Positions 5,153-5,208 of a stretch of DNA of 5,208 bases are shown piece by piece. How positions within the stretch are numbered: position 1 is the stretch's first letter; each line of letters opens with the position of its first letter. The translations under genes were made by a program, and so were the position numbers. The DNA is taken from positions 36,340 through 41,547 of the forward strand of contig PMJK01000082.1 in NCBI GenBank assembly GCA_003158505.1, written 5' to 3'. Origin of the DNA: Holophagaceae bacterium. Lineage in GTDB: Bacteria > Acidobacteriota > Holophagae > Holophagales > Holophagaceae. The notes under the pieces were generated by a model. It was not told the origin of the DNA, did not search any database, and worked only from the letters and a program-made list of their open reading frames with translations.

Positions 5153-5208
5153 CTACGCCTCGATCTGGGCCTTCCGGCTGCTGACGACGACGTAGACGCA
5201 CAGGGCGG
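5153..5208 (-). CDS. C-terminal end of a probable membrane protein, cut by window edge
   Basis: Reading the minus strand from the window edge, the frame ALCVYVVVSSRKAQIEA ends at a TAG (5153-5155). A hydrophobic run followed by a basic turn (SRK) and a short polar tail is the usual look of a last transmembrane helix with a cytoplasmic end. The position just beyond a terminator-like hairpin, convergent with the phosphatase gene, supports a real gene end. Only 17 residues are visible, so the family cannot be named. Confidence 0.5.
   Translation of the reverse strand, partial: ALCVYVVVSSRKAQIEA

Overview
The window is GC-rich (strong G/C preference at third codon positions) chromosomal bacterial DNA holding six protein genes, two of them cut by the window edges. 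The mix is housekeeping and regulatory: a fused-type thiamine-dependent 2-oxoacid dehydrogenase E1, a NifU/Nfu iron-sulfur scaffold, an SDR protein with a DUF2867 tail, an inositol-monophosphatase-family enzyme and a GAF/degenerate-GGDEF protein. The gene content and style would fit an Acidobacteriota (Holophaga/Geothrix-like) genome. That placement is a guess from general impression; the sequence contains no RNA marker to prove it. There are no tRNA or rRNA genes, CRISPR arrays, transposases or phage genes.

Left half, minus strand, in transcription order: nfu (2692 to 2147), a 270-base spacer filled mostly by a 107-bp tandem repeat, a GAF/degenerate-GGDEF protein (about 1876 to 884), a 101-base spacer with predicted hairpins, then the N-terminal 260 residues of a 2-oxoacid dehydrogenase E1 (782 to beyond position 1). 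The E1 starts at TTG behind a strong Shine-Dalgarno sequence.

Right half, plus strand: a 60-base divergent intergenic region leads to an SDR-DUF2867 protein (2753-4243). Two bases after its stop comes an inositol-monophosphatase-family gene (4246-5022), so the two probably form an operon. After it come two strong inverted repeats (5052-5080 and 5088-5125). The last 56 bases look like the C-terminus of a minus-strand membrane protein that converges on them.

The points most worth a second look are these. (1) The GAF/GGDEF protein has lost the cyclase active site (SSDQY in place of GGDEF) but keeps an RxxD motif exactly five residues upstream, the I-site layout of c-di-GMP receptors such as PelD. 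(2) The tandem repeat shares the 3' end of nfu, and each copy carries a strong hairpin. (3) nfu lies co-directionally near a 2-oxoacid dehydrogenase, a class of enzyme whose lipoyl cofactor depends on Fe-S assembly. I see no clear new defence or mobile system here.
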